Part shown: one piece after another, positions 11,787-23,252 of the stretch | How the letters are laid out: the number at the start of each line of letters is the position of its first letter | How positions within the stretch are numbered: position 1 is the stretch's first letter | Assembly: GCA_016748015.1 (NCBI GenBank) | Contig: JAAOMT010000175.1 | Span: 575,498-639,497, forward strand | Direction of reading: 5' to 3' | From: Geosiphon pyriformis | Taxonomy: Eukaryota > Glomeromycota > Glomeromycetes > Archaeosporales > Geosiphonaceae | Length of the DNA: 64,000 nt | Translations under genes and position numbers: made by a program | The notes under the pieces: generated by a model | Told to the model about the DNA's origin: nothing | The model's database searches: none | The model's input: only the letters and a program-made list of their open reading frames with translations

Positions 11787-13570
11787 TTATATTGGACACA
11801 CACCCATTACGTATCCAAAATATGGACCTTTATGAGTCTCGATCGGATCTATTGATCGTTTCAAACCGTAGTGGTTTATGCAATGCTGATATACAAAAAA
11901 AGTTGAAGATTAAAGTTTGGTTATTAATAATATTTTTTTGGTGGGATTTTAACTCTTAATTTCTGCAACTCAAGTAGAAAATTATTAAAAATTTACCGGA
12001 TTCTCAAGCTCATATCCGTGAGGTAATACATCGGTTCTTTTTCCAAAGCATTCGTACACAATCCATGAATTTGAATTTTTTTCCACACACTCACAATCCT
12101 TTTCATTTGATATCCAAATTTCTCTTTGTGAATGCAAGTAACCAACATCTGTATGCGGGTATCGCGGGATATCGTCATCCTGATATGTGACACGATAAAC
12201 TAAAGGAAAATTCGGAGTCCAGATTCGATTAATGTATTCCACTTGTGGTGCTGCCGCAAACCGGGGTTGACCGAACGTTACGATTTGAACATTTGAAGAT
12301 GGATTTAAGCGTTTCCACATTAGCCCTGTTAGAACTGCGTACACTGTAGGGTATCAAAAAGAGGGGAAAAATCTGAATACGAAAAAATTTATCAAAAAAA
12401 CCACAATCAGAAACTTTTTTTCAATCACAGCAACATACCACCACCAGAGCCCCATCCAGTAATTCTTAATTTGTATTGTGTAACCCACATGTTATCCACA
12501 AGGTCCTCAATCACTTTGATTAAATTTTTTTTAGCCTTTCTGAAATTTATTTGAAATACTTCATCAATGCCATCTGAATCTGGGCCGTAATATTTTTTAT
12601 TTCCGATTTCCTCGTCGGTGTTGTTGATGATATTATTCTTACGATTTTCCCATTGTTTAATTGATAATTCTGTCCCACGAACGTATATTATTATTTCTTT
12701 AGGGTTTGAGTTCGGTTTCGTTATGCCCTCCGCTGCAGGATGAATGAATGGATGAATGGATGGATGGATGAATGGATGGATGGATGAATGGATGAATGGA
12801 TGAATGGATGAATGGATGAATGGATGAATGGATGAATGGATGAATGGAAATGAAGAAAATAAGAGGGAGGCAATAAAGTTCAATCCTTCGTGTTGATATT
12901 TATTGATTAATTTTGAAAATTAAAAATTATACTGAAAAGCGAGAACAAATATGAAATAGGTAACCGGTAGTATACAAGTTTTTCTAACCTAATAAACAGC
13001 ACTAAAATTATCGTTGACTGACTTATCTCTTTCTAAAAAAACAAAACACTCACCATAAATTCCTTCCCACATTCTACCACCCATCCCTCCACCGCTAAGC
13101 CAATTCATACAAGAACTTTTTTGAGCATACTGGGCCATCTCTTTAATAAAATCCAAAAATTTCGGATCGTTTATCCTGTTTTTTTCAAAATTATTGTCAT
13201 TAGTACTATAATGTCCATGATCAAATACGTTACTACTGATTACAATTTGTTTTTGACTTTTCAAATTTATTTCATTTGAAGAGATTTGTGGGATATTTGA
13301 ACGAGGTTTATGAGTAAAGATCGAATTGAAATGATTTGATTGGTGGGTTGTGTTTAAAGTGAATGGTGGTGGTGGAAAGTTAATTGGTGAAGTGATTGAT
13401 TTCAAACCAAAAGTGAGTTCGGAATCTTGATTTGATTTATCATTAATATCATTATTATTTAGTTGAAAATTTTCGTTATAATTGTAATTTTTTACAAAAG
13501 GTTTCGGTTTAGCCTCAACGAGAAATAATAAATAGTAAAAAATAAATAAAATTCCTAGAAATATCTTCAT
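11787..13570 (-). CDS. Class-3 lipase-like protein B, GWGSGG elbow
   Basis: Exons: 13570-13054, 12732-12439, 12343-11997, 11885-11787 (418 aa). I chose Met 13570 because it opens a clean signal peptide (MKIFLGILFIFYYLLFLVEA), although the frame also has an ATG at 13633. The N-terminal third is low-complexity and Asn-rich. The lipase core has IIIYVRGTELSIKQWENRK (RGTE matches the oxyanion region), then RITGWGSGGVYAVLTGL. The nucleophile position is Gly267, His266 is also replaced by Trp, and a Ser sits one residue later (268). TFGQPRF, QDDDIPRYP (Asp327), YLHSQREIW and THKGPYFGYVMGVC (His404) follow. Exon order and phases match copies A, C and D. The first intron contains the long TGAATGGA repeat. 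Predicted secreted pseudo-lipase; whether the displaced Ser could act is unknown. Confidence 0.8.
12737..12848. repeat. (TGAATGGA)n minisatellite inside an intron
   Basis: About 110 bases of alternating TGAA/TGGA units lie in the first intron of lipase-like gene B and abut the acceptor AG at 12733-12734. On the transcribed strand the repeat reads CATTCATC, so it forms the pyrimidine-rich tract of the acceptor. An apparent open frame across it (FIHSSIHP repeats) is an artefact of the repeat. Confidence 0.85.
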
Positions 13571-14981
13571 TTCTCTTCTATTATCAAATTTCCAAAAATT
13601 TTGTGAAAATATTTTTATTTCTTTTTGAATCATTTACGTCAACGAATTTTTCAAAAAAGATTGGTAAGAATCGAAATCAGATGTCAATCAAAAAGTGTAT
13701 TAAATATGTGTGTGTGTACATTTACTTGTTTATATTTTTTTTTCATTCCTTTATAATAATATGGAAATCAGAGGTCATCTAACGATCACTAGAGCTTTTT
13801 AATAATTTTTGAGATGAAATTTTTTTCAAAATATTTAGCATTTAATCCAAATGTTACTTATTTCTTCTTATTTTAGATGGGTATCAATATTGGGGGAACC
13901 CTTTTTTTTTTGTTAAATATCTTTAAAGTTTGAAACATTTTCAAAGTAGAGTAGCAGTAACATGATTTGAGAATAATTAAAAAAATTTAAATTCGTGAAT
14001 ATTAAAATTCAGTTACGATAGGAGCCGAGATAACTCGTTTTAATATTTTTTTGAAAGATTTTTCAAAAAATAAATAAATCACATGTTATATATATATAGA
14101 AAAGATCCTGCTTTAAATAGAAATTTTCAATTTGTAATTCTTTTAAATAATAGAACATAATACATTAAAATTATCACTAATCAAACTCTTTAATTTTAGA
14201 TCAGATCTCAAGATAACTAGACTTTTAAGCCTTTATTTGGGAATTAATTTCTTTTTTTCAAAGCGAAAAAATTATTGTTATTCTAAAAAGAAGAAGCTTT
14301 ATCTTTAATAATTGTTAACTTTATTCAGGATAGTCCCAATCTATTTTCTAATTATTCAACTATATATTTTTATTGGTACTCATTATTAGGAAGTTCTTTT
14401 AGTTATTATTTTACCACCATCATTACCAACACCAACACCAACACCAACACCAACACCAACACCAACACCAACACCAACCACCACCACCACTACCACATTC
14501 ATCCAAATAATAAACTTGTCAATGAATTAACTTTGAAATGGCTAAGCTTTGTAACATCTTCAAATATGGATGGTTTACGAACATTTCCTTTCTCGGCTAA
14601 AGACTATTTTATCCGTAGTACTGATTGTCTCAACAAACGGAAGATGTTTGTCATATTTGAACGAATTTATTCAGGGCGAATGCTACCAGAAATTCCAAAA
14701 ACTACTCATCATACTGTTTGTAATACTGATCGAAGATTCGAAATTGAGGGGCATCAGTTTTGATAGATTAAATTGAGAATAGGCTAATAGTAACTGATAA
14801 CAATGATGAATAATGATGGCTAAAAAAAAAATAACTGCCACGCTAATTTAAAAAAAAAGTTTCAGTTGAAAAAAGTTTTTTAAAACCCAATTTTATTCTT
14901 ACATTCCCAAAGATTGAAACATCCTATTTTTTTTATATTTTTTTTTTTTTTTGATAATAAAAAAATTTAAAAGTTAACAAT
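13571..14981. other. Divergent intergenic region with (ACCAAC)n tract
   Basis: Shared upstream region of lipase-like gene B (-) and GDSL copy 2 (+). An (ACCAAC)n minisatellite runs at about 14422-14494. A 76-codon frame at 14533-14763 resembles nothing I recognise. A poly(T) stretch lies just upstream of the GDSL start. Confidence 0.55.
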
Positions 14982-16268
14982 ATGTTTTGTAAATTTTGGG
15001 TCTGCTTCGTTTTCATATGTTTACCTTGTACTATCACCTGCCTGACCATTAACGTAAAACGTGATTTAAACCCAAAAACAAAATATAATAAATTGATTGT
15101 ATTTGGAGACATTTATTCCGGTAGATTTGAAATGGAAAGAATGAAAAATCTTTTATCGTCTTATATTATTTCTCAAAAATTAATCTTTATTAGATAATGG
15201 AAATACATTTAAATTATCTGGTGGAAAATACCCGAATCCACCCTCACGTTACTATAAAGGCCGATACACTAATGGTCTTTTATGGCCAGACTACATACAG
15301 AAAATTTTGGATATTGAGTTATTAAATTTCTCATATGGTGGTGCCACGGCAGAGTATGTATCTTTTCAATATTTAAAGTTTTCAATTGGATTTTTGAATT
15401 CAGTGAAAATTAAAAAAATTTTCAAATATTTTTATTCAAAGCAATGATTATTTTCAAGGTAAATTGATTGATTGATTTTTTTTTTTAAAAAAAAAAACTT
15501 TTGGTCTTTGAAAAATTTTATTTATTGCCATTTTCTATTTTAAAAAATTTCATCTAAAGGAAAAGCAGGACATTATTTAATACCCGACTTTCCGGTTCCT
15601 GGATTCATACAACAAGTAAAAACTTTTAATGAAACTTATTCAGAAATTACTGATTTCAGCAAATCTTTAGCAGTGGTAAGTGAAAAATATTTAGTTTTCA
15701 TATCATTTGAACGAATCAAAAAATTTTTTTTGTTCAGAAATTTTTTATAATCTTTTTAAATAAATTGAAATTCCGAATATTTAACTAGACTTTTTTAACG
15801 GGAGCTGATTACGCCTACAATTTCAACAACCCTGATCCTAAATCTATCATCTCGGTCTTCCCGGAAGCTTGGAAAATTCTCTATAATAGAGGGATCACTT
15901 CTTTTCTCGTACCTTTACTACCCCGAATCTGGGAAGCACCATTCTTTGGTTCTTTAGACCCTATCGCTCGAGGAAATTTGATCGAGAAAGCTAATACACA
16001 TAACCAACTTCTTCAGGATGCTATTGAAAATTTCAAAAAGAGCAATCAAGATGTTGACATGAAGCTTTTTGATACGCCAAATTTTCTCGATAAAAATAAT
16101 TTTCCTGCAATTTTAAATTTCACCAATCCTTGTATAAATTATGAAATTGTACCACCAGTTGTATGTCAGGAGCCTACAGATTATTTCTATTATGATTTAT
16201 ACTGTTTATCTAACAAAGTTCACTCAGATTTGGGCTGGGAAATTGCAGGTAGAATTGGGGAGTTATAA
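14982..16268 (+). CDS. SGNH/GDSL esterase-like secreted protein 2, catalytic Ser lost
   Basis: Exons: 14982-15120, 15194-15353, 15442-15458, 15560-15675, 15789-16268 (303 aa); intron phases equal those of the copy at 7180-8606, and exons 2 and 3 have the same lengths (160 and 17 bases). Signal peptide at residues 1-20 (MFCKFWVCFVFICLPCTITC). Block I reads LIVFGDIYSDNGNTF: Ile44 replaces the nucleophile Ser. Block II FSYGGAT keeps its Gly. Block III is TFLTGADY, with Ala150 for Asn. Block V is YDLYCLSNKVH, with Asp280 kept and Cys283 where the DxxH His belongs. Three of the four SGNH hallmark residues are therefore missing while the frame and splicing are intact. Predicted secreted pseudo-esterase or binding protein. 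Confidence 0.82.
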
Positions 16269-16277
16269 TTATAGTAA

Positions 16278-16310
<33 letters not shown>

Positions 16311-17170
16311 CAGTTATAGTAGTTATATTAGTTATAGTAGTTATAGTAGTTATAGTAGTTAGAGTAGTTATAGTAGTTAGAGTAGTTGTAGTAGTAGTTA
16401 TAGTAGTAGTAGTAGTAGTAGAATCTTGTAAAGAAAATCTTTTTTTAAAAAGATTTTCTTGAACTGTTTATTTTTATTTTTTTTAGATTTGATTTGTATT
16501 TTAAATTTTTGTTTTTTAGAAGCTGTTTACTTGAAAACTCTATCATTTCATGAACATCATTATTTTTTAAGAAAGAAAACAAAATAAATTATATATTAAA
16601 AACAATCCAAATATTTTGATGTAAAGCGTATTGGGATGTAGTGGTAGTTATAGTTACGAAAGCAATCAAATATTTTTTACCGATGCAACATGCTCTTCTC
16701 TCTTTTTAGTTACATTAATTATCTTTATGAAACGATTACAAAATCAAAAACAAAAATTTATAACAAACATTCCATCGAATTTTATCCTAATATATCCTAA
16801 TATATCCTAATATATCCTAATATATATATAAATTTAGTTTATTTTAGCTTTAATAGTAAATTTAAGAATGGATATTTTTGCAAAAAAATATCCATTTTTA
16901 TTATATTTCTTGAAATCGTATAAATGAGTAATAAATTTCAGTTATTCATTTATTCATTTGGTTGTTTATTTATTTATATATAATGAGTAAGTGAAAAAAA
17001 AATTTCAAAAATTTCAAACTAAATATAAATTTAAAGGTTTGACAAAAAAATCATTTTTCAAATTATTATATATATATTTTCTAAATTGAAGGAGTTTCTT
17101 TTTTTTTGAAAGTTAATTTTTTTTTTCTTGTTCGATTTTGCAAAAATTTTTTCTAGATATATATTAAAAT
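16269..17170. other. Convergent spacer with (AGT)n tract
   Basis: An (AGT)n microsatellite with interruptions begins immediately after the GDSL copy 2 stop codon (about 16271-16420). A tandem CCTAATATAT tract is near 16790-16823. No gene is recognisable. Confidence 0.65.
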
Positions 17171-18821
17171 TTATTGATTCGAACTTTTTAACATAAAATT
17201 TCGATTGGGAGGATCAGAATGTTGACAAACTCCCATTTTGTATTGAAAATATGGACCATCGTGAGAAAAAATCCCGGATAAGTATCTTGTTTCATGAAAT
17301 TGAGCATTGCAATCCTATTTTGGAATTTAAGGATGTAGATTTTAAAAAGAAAATAAAAAGTATAATTTTAAACCGAAATTTTAATAATTCTTTACCGGAT
17401 GTTCATCACCAGTCTCCACATTACATTCCCATACAATTTCAGGGGGCTTACTACAATCACATGGGCTCTCTGGAATCCAGTACTCTGTTCCTGAATGGGC
17501 AAAACGTACACCTGACACCTGATTTGGATACGATGGGATAACATCATCACTATTCGTGACTCGGTTGACCGTGAATTTTTGATTAATATACCGAGCCAAT
17601 TTAATATCTCCCAATCTTGGGGAGCCAAATGTTGTTACAATGACTCGTCGTGTTGAGAATATCTTTTGAAAAGATAATGCCGCTAAAAGTGCCCAAACTG
17701 AATCAATTAGATTCAGTCAGTAAAATACGTACGGTGAGGAAAAGAGATTAGACTAAAGGTAGAAATTTTAATACTGGGTTTATTCTAAAAAAAACTTGTG
17801 GGAAATACAAGATCTTAATATCAATAAAACTCACCACCACCTTCACCATGTCCAGTAAAGTGGAAAGGATAGGCTCGATAAGTTGAATTTCTTATGAACC
17901 GGTCAAAAACTTTAATCAATTGATCCTCTGCACTTGTATACTCTTGTCCTGTTGTAATCAAATTTTTCCAAACATCAAAACCATTCGGGTCATTTTTCTC
18001 AAAATTGTTCGTTGTAAATTTGGTATAAAACCCTTTTTCGATTAATGGAGGTACATTCATTTCCGGTACTGGATATTGTTGGAATGTATTTTTCTGTTTA
18101 AGCAAATTGAGCTGGGTTAAGTCTTGACCTTTAAAAAAAAAGATAATTTTTCCTTCGATTTCCGTTGAAGGTGATTGTACGCGTGAATCAGCTAATTCAA
18201 GAATTTAGGAGCAAAAAGTTTTTCAATGCTTGAAATCTTTATTTTCTCAATATTTTTTTAAAATACAAGATGTGATTAAGTTCAAATTTTCTTACCATAA
18301 ATTCCATCTCCAATTTTTCCATTCTCATTATTTAGACAGTATGCTTCTTGTGAATAATAAGCCATTTCTAATAGTAATCTTAGTATTCTTGACGAGCTAA
18401 TAGGTTTTTTCGTCATACCAGATGTATTATCTAATTGGTTTCTTTTTACTATTCGCGTCGTCCTTTTAAAATTTAAAGAAGGATCTTTTAATTTATTTTT
18501 CCTTCGCATTTCTCGATAGAAACTATTTTTGAAATTTGATAAATGTGTTTTTGTATCATTTTTAGCGAAAGAGTAATTTTTAGGAAAATTACGTCCAATT
18601 CTAAAATTTTCATCAAGATTTGATGATGATGATGATGATGATGTTGTTGTTGTTATTGTTGTTGATTTTGATGTTGATATTGATGTAGAAAGTATCTTTG
18701 GAAATGTGTCCATTGACCATTTCTCGGCAGTGTATATAAAAATCTTGAAGAGTGTATAAAAAGATAAAACAAATATTATCCAAAAAACCTTTGAAGAGAG
18801 GAAATTTAGTTTTTGTTGCAT
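17171..18821 (-). CDS. Class-3 lipase-like protein C, nucleophile Ser replaced by Gly
   Basis: Exons: 18821-18296, 18191-17835, 17697-17396, 17314-17171 (442 aa); canonical splice sites, phases 1-1-0 as in copies B and D. A hydrophobic segment at about 13-33 (VFWIIFVLSFYTLFKIFIYTA) suggests a signal anchor, followed by a Ser/Thr-rich stretch encoded by a (GAT)n/(GTT)n tract. The region before the core ends in GDGIYG as in B and D. The elbow is FHFTGHGEGGVWALLAAL, with Gly291 at the nucleophile site. TFGSPRLGD, NSDDVIPSYP (Asp346), RFAHSGTEYWIPE, a CDC pair and SHDGPYFQYKMGVC (His413) follow. The oxyanion-side strand is FFFKGQDL and lacks the Trp seen in A, B and D. Open frame throughout; predicted catalytically dead. 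Confidence 0.82.
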
Positions 18822-19337
18822 TGGTTCAAAAATTTATTAAAATTTATTTCATTGCTTTTAAGGAATTAAATCAAGGTTGAAAAATTTTCTAATAAAACCA
18901 CAGGCACAACCATAGAGTTAATAAAGTTTTTCGATAAGCAAATTGTTTTTATGAAGTCATTGTAACAAAAAATCAATATTAGCAATCATAAAATCAAAAC
19001 AAATTTATTTTCTTTAGAATATGGGTTTTTTTTTTACTTTTGAGGAAATGAAAATGAATCATCTAGATTGTGAAGGAAGGTTACCCGGCAATTAAGTTTT
19101 GAAAGGAATTTTAGTTGAATAGGAATAATTTTTAACATATAATTCATTTTTGAATAAAAAATAAATCCGTTTTTCCTACTCAAAAACTTTCCCAGATTGC
19201 TGATTTTCATGATAAATATTTTCAATTTGTTTCTTAAACTTTTATCATCGGGGTTTTAACCCCCGAAAATAACTAAAATAACTCCATTTTGTTGACCGAG
19301 ATCTCGCGAAATGTTATTAATTTCATTGTCATCATTG

Positions 19338-19377
<40 letters not shown>

Positions 19378-20115
19378 TTACCGATGATCAATAGTATGAT
19401 AAAATTGAAACTGTTTGTGAGGAGCCTCCTACATCTTTTGAATACGGTAATTTCTTTACTAGATTATTTTATTTTCTTCGATTTAGATATAAGGGAGCAA
19501 GGAATAGACTAATCGAGTTGAGTTCGAGTTAAAAACTTGATGATTTTTAACAAATAAAAATCAAGAATAAAGTTGACATAATAAATTTTATCATTTTTAT
19601 AAAATAAATTCAGGGTTAGAAATATTTCATACAAAAAGATAATCAATTGATTTGAAGTAGAATCAATTAAAATATAAACCTATTGTTATTCAATATTTTT
19701 AATTTAGACTATCGAATGACAAAATTTAATTGATGTAAAATTCAAAATCTTTTTTTATCATAAAGTTTATTTTCATTTATAATAGATTCAGTAAGTTTTT
19801 ACAAGTTTTATTTCGATCTCAAAATTCGAAATATTTCCTTTCAAGATTCATTTGAATAATTCATTTCTTGAATATTTGACCTGATGAGTTATTAAGTATA
19901 CATAAATCAGTTAAAACATTTTTAATCAAATAAATAAATAAGTTAACAAAGAACCTTTTTCAGGTTTTAAACATTAATGGATTTTTTTGGAATACAAAAA
20001 TTTTCAACATAATCTCTTTTCCAATGATTTTTTTTTCATTTAATTCATTGTAACAAATGAATGTTTTTGGCTTTTTCTTCTCAATAAATTTTAAAATGAA
20101 GTCCAGTTATAGTAT
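18822..20115. other. Intergenic with (CAT)n microsatellite
   Basis: Upstream region of lipase-like gene C and downstream of gene D. A (CAT)n tract lies at about 19329-19377. A 63-codon frame near 19034-19225 looks random. No gene assigned. Confidence 0.55.
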
Positions 20116-20326
20116 TCAATTAAGTTCAGGGGAAATAGGCCATGTTTTACTTGATGATCCTTCATAGGGACATCTGCCCATGATGTAACCAAAATAGGGA
20201 CCATAATGTGAAAACCTTCCTTGTAAGTTTCTCGTCTCATGAAACTGTGCATTGCATTCCTATTATAATTAATATTTCAAGAAAAAAATCAAAAAAATTT
20301 TTGAGCTCAATAGTTTAAACTCTTTT

Positions 20327-20367
<41 letters not shown>

Positions 20368-21721
20368 AACTAATATTATTTTCTTGTGTTCAATTCTACT
20401 CACTGGATTTTCTTGGCCAGACTCGGAATAACATTCAAATGCCACTACCCGAAATTTACATTCACACTCATCTAAGGGAATCCAATATTCTTCACGATGA
20501 TGTCGATATTTCTCTCCACGATACTCTTTCGGGAATGAAGGAATAGTATCGTCAGCATGGGTAACTCTGTATGAAATCAACCATTCATCAACAAATCGAG
20601 CAAACTGGTAATTGCCAATACGTGGCTGACCAAAAGTTATCACTTCCACATTTATATGAGGGTATTTCCTTTTGAAAGAAATAGCAGTGAGGAGGGCCCA
20701 AACTTTTTAAAATATTATAAAAGAAAATTTTGTGAGGTTTTTTAGAATCTGTTTTACATGTGAAACCTTTATGAAAAAAATTTTATACTCACTACCGCCT
20801 TCATCATGACCAGTAAAACAGTAAATCCATCCTTTATATTCCGAATTTTTTACAAACACACTCAATTTGTCTAAAAGAATTTCCTCTGGGCTCTTCAAAT
20901 TCTGTTCCACCATTTCTAGTTTAGTCGTAAATTTTTTGTACCACCAACGATCAACGAACGCCCCCTCAGCTAGTAAATAAGGAATGAGAACATCTTGACG
21001 TTTCTTCCAGCTATCAAACTGAATCTCGCGGCCTTTAAAATACGTACTAATCTGGTGAGTTTGAGATGAATCTGGGAATGTATATGCTGAAAAAAAGATT
21101 AAAAATTTGAAGTTCAGATAAAAGAATAAATGAATTGAATCGAATTTGATTGATTTAACAGAAAAGAAAGATACCATAAATTCCATCAACAATTCTGCCT
21201 AATTTATCATGTAAACAATATGCTTCTTGAGCGTATAAAGCCATATAAAATAATTTATTGAGTAAAAGTTTACGTTTTACAGGTCGTTTGTAAAATTGAT
21301 TGCGTCTTTTGAGCCGCCTCAATTTCGATGGGATAATTTGTGAATGATGATTTTGATGTTTTGCTAGTTTTCGATTTTCAGAATTGTGGCTATATAATGT
21401 GAAATTTCTTGTTTGAAAATAGGTTCGACTATCGGTCAAATTTAAATGGTATTTACAATGTGTAGGGTATATATCTTTTTCTGGTTTAAACAAATTTGTT
21501 TGATGAAAAATTGAAGGCTTCTCTACTAAATATTTTGTAGAAATAGAGTTTTCCTCTACTAATGAAACATCATCCCAATTTATGTTACCCCTCATCTTTT
21601 GTGACCCTAAAATACATAATAAACCCAGAAAACAGAATAATAGGCTCCAAAAAGTAGCTTGAAATTTAGAAAAAATATATATAATTGATATTGAGTAAGT
21701 TGAAATTTTAGCCATAAGCAT
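20116..21721 (-). CDS. Class-3 lipase-like protein D, nucleophile Ser replaced by Asp
   Basis: Exons: 21721-21175, 21086-20793, 20702-20404, 20259-20116 (427 aa). A hydrophobic segment at about 24-41 (FWSLLFCFLGLLCILGSQ) suggests a signal anchor; a basic, charged stem follows. The core has STYFKGREIQFDSWKKR, then FTGHDEGGIWALLTAI, where Asp277 replaces the nucleophile Ser. TFGQPRIGNYQFARF, HADDTIPSFP (Asp332), YRHHREEYWIP, a CEC pair and SHYGPYFGYIMGRC (His398) follow. Splice phases equal those of copies B and C. Intron 3 carries a (CAT)n tract (about 20328-20367). The Ser-to-Asp change differs from the Gly found in the other copies, so loss of the Ser either happened more than once or changed further after a single loss. 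Confidence 0.82.
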
Positions 21722-22187
21722 ATTTTTGTTGGTCTAAGGGTTAAAGGTGACCATGTTTGTTATTTAGAGGATAAACTTTTTATCTGAATTTTGGGCTTCA
21801 AATCTTTAATCTGAACGTGTTTGATAGCCTATTTTTATTGGTTTTGTTTGTCAATTTTAATCAGAATCGAAATTGAAGATTCGAGATTGGTAGTAGTACA
21901 TTGGGAATTCTTTGGTTTAATTTAAATTATTCGAAAAACCCATATCAAGGTTAAAAACATACTAGAATTTACTAGAATTTAGCGATAACAGTAATTTGAA
22001 TAACGAAATTACGGCAATATCCAACCAATATTTCGTTAACATTTCATCCTTTTGTTTGCTTTTAGATATATAAGACTTGATAGCTGATTGCTATATACAA
22101 AAAAAGATCATGATAACAGATAACTTAGAATAGATTAGATTTTTAGGGAAAAATTGGGAAAATTGAAATATTTTAATATTGAATGTA
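21722..22187. other. Intergenic, upstream of lipase-like gene D
   Basis: AT-rich, no gene seen; it ends at a decayed Tc1-like element. Confidence 0.5.
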
Positions 22188-23252
22188 TAGTACCCCAAAA
22201 ATTAACGCCCAATTTGCATGTGTAACCACTTTTAAAAAATCAAGATATCAAGTTTTCTCACTTTTTTAACAAATAAATTTGACATTTTGTTTCCTTTAAC
22301 GACTCTTTAACATTATAATATTGTTGTGTTAAAAAATTACACCCACTCGTACACAATTAAATGAAATTAACAAAGAAAAGATTTTGGCCTACATGGAAAC
22401 CATAAATCCCGCTAAAATTATAAAAATGCTTGACAAGTACCAAAGTAAAGGAAAAAATGAAAACTTACTACGTTCTGGAAAACCATAAATTCTTAGCAAC
22501 CACGAAAAGTTTTACTAATGTGTAAAGCCAAAGAAAAACGACATATCGCAAAAACACATGCTTATACTCCCATTAGGTGGTGTGAGAAGAAAATCGCCTA
22601 CGATTGGACAAATTTATATTCTCTGATAAGACGAGTGTGGAAATCACAACAGTCAAGAGTTTAGCTGCAAATTAGAGAAAGGTTTAGTAATTCTTACTTT
22701 CAAAAGTGGGCAAAAAATCCATAATGGTTTGGATGTGTTTTGCAGTAGGATTAAAAGGACTATTAGTATTTTTTGATGAATAAAAAAAATGGCGAAAAAT
22801 AAATGCAAATATTTAACTTGAAATCTTAAAAGCCATCTCAAAACGCAATTAAGCTGTTAACTGGAACCTGCACAAGATAAAGCGCCGATCTATACTGCGA
22901 GAAGTATCAAGAAATGTTTAACAGAAAATAAAATTATGACTATCAACTGACCGGCGAATTTGCCAAACCTGAATCCCACTGAGAACATTTGGAAGCTATT
23001 GGAGGACAATATCCAAAAACATAAAGTCTTTCCGAAGAACTTAAAATTGCGCTAAAGTAGGAATTGAGAAATTTGATACCTCTGTTTTCAAAGAAGTTAT
23101 TGCTTCAATGCCATGGAAGATTAAGTATTAATTAGATGTATTTTTTTATTTAGTACATAGATTGTAAAAAATTAAGAAGTTTTGTGTTTAATTTTGAATC
23201 AGGCTTTACTTTCTGGGGGTCAAACTTCAGTGTTGAAAAGCAAAAGTGACTG
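22188..23252 (+). mobile_element. Decayed Tc1/mariner-like element
   Basis: The left end (TATAGTACCCCAAAAATTAACG) is a diverged copy of the left terminal repeat of the element at 26406; the right end keeps GTGACTG before TA. Between them are translated fragments matching that transposase: NPAKIIKMLDKYQSKGKNENL, FSDKTSVEI (first catalytic Asp of the DDE triad) and LNPTENIWKLLED (around the Glu). Frames are interrupted many times, so it cannot encode an active enzyme. It is an older insertion than the 26406 copy. Confidence 0.75.

Noticed and set aside
12425-12883. Apparent 152-codon frame with FIHSSIHP repeats
   Set aside because: The repeats come from the TGAATGGA minisatellite in intron 1 of lipase-like gene B; only the part after the acceptor at 12733 is exon 2.
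14533-14763. 76-codon frame ending in a segment with IYSGR, slightly like the GDSL block I exon
   Set aside because: The match to FGDIYSG is about eight residues in one place, without flanking similarity; treated as chance.
16271-16420. Poly-Ser/Tyr frame after GDSL copy 2
   Set aside because: Frame produced by the (AGT)n microsatellite; the gene stops at 16268 in the frame fixed by homology.
20328-20367. Met-run coding stretch in an open frame
   Set aside because: A (CAT)n tract inside intron 3 of lipase-like gene D; the exon ends at a GTGAGT donor at 20403.
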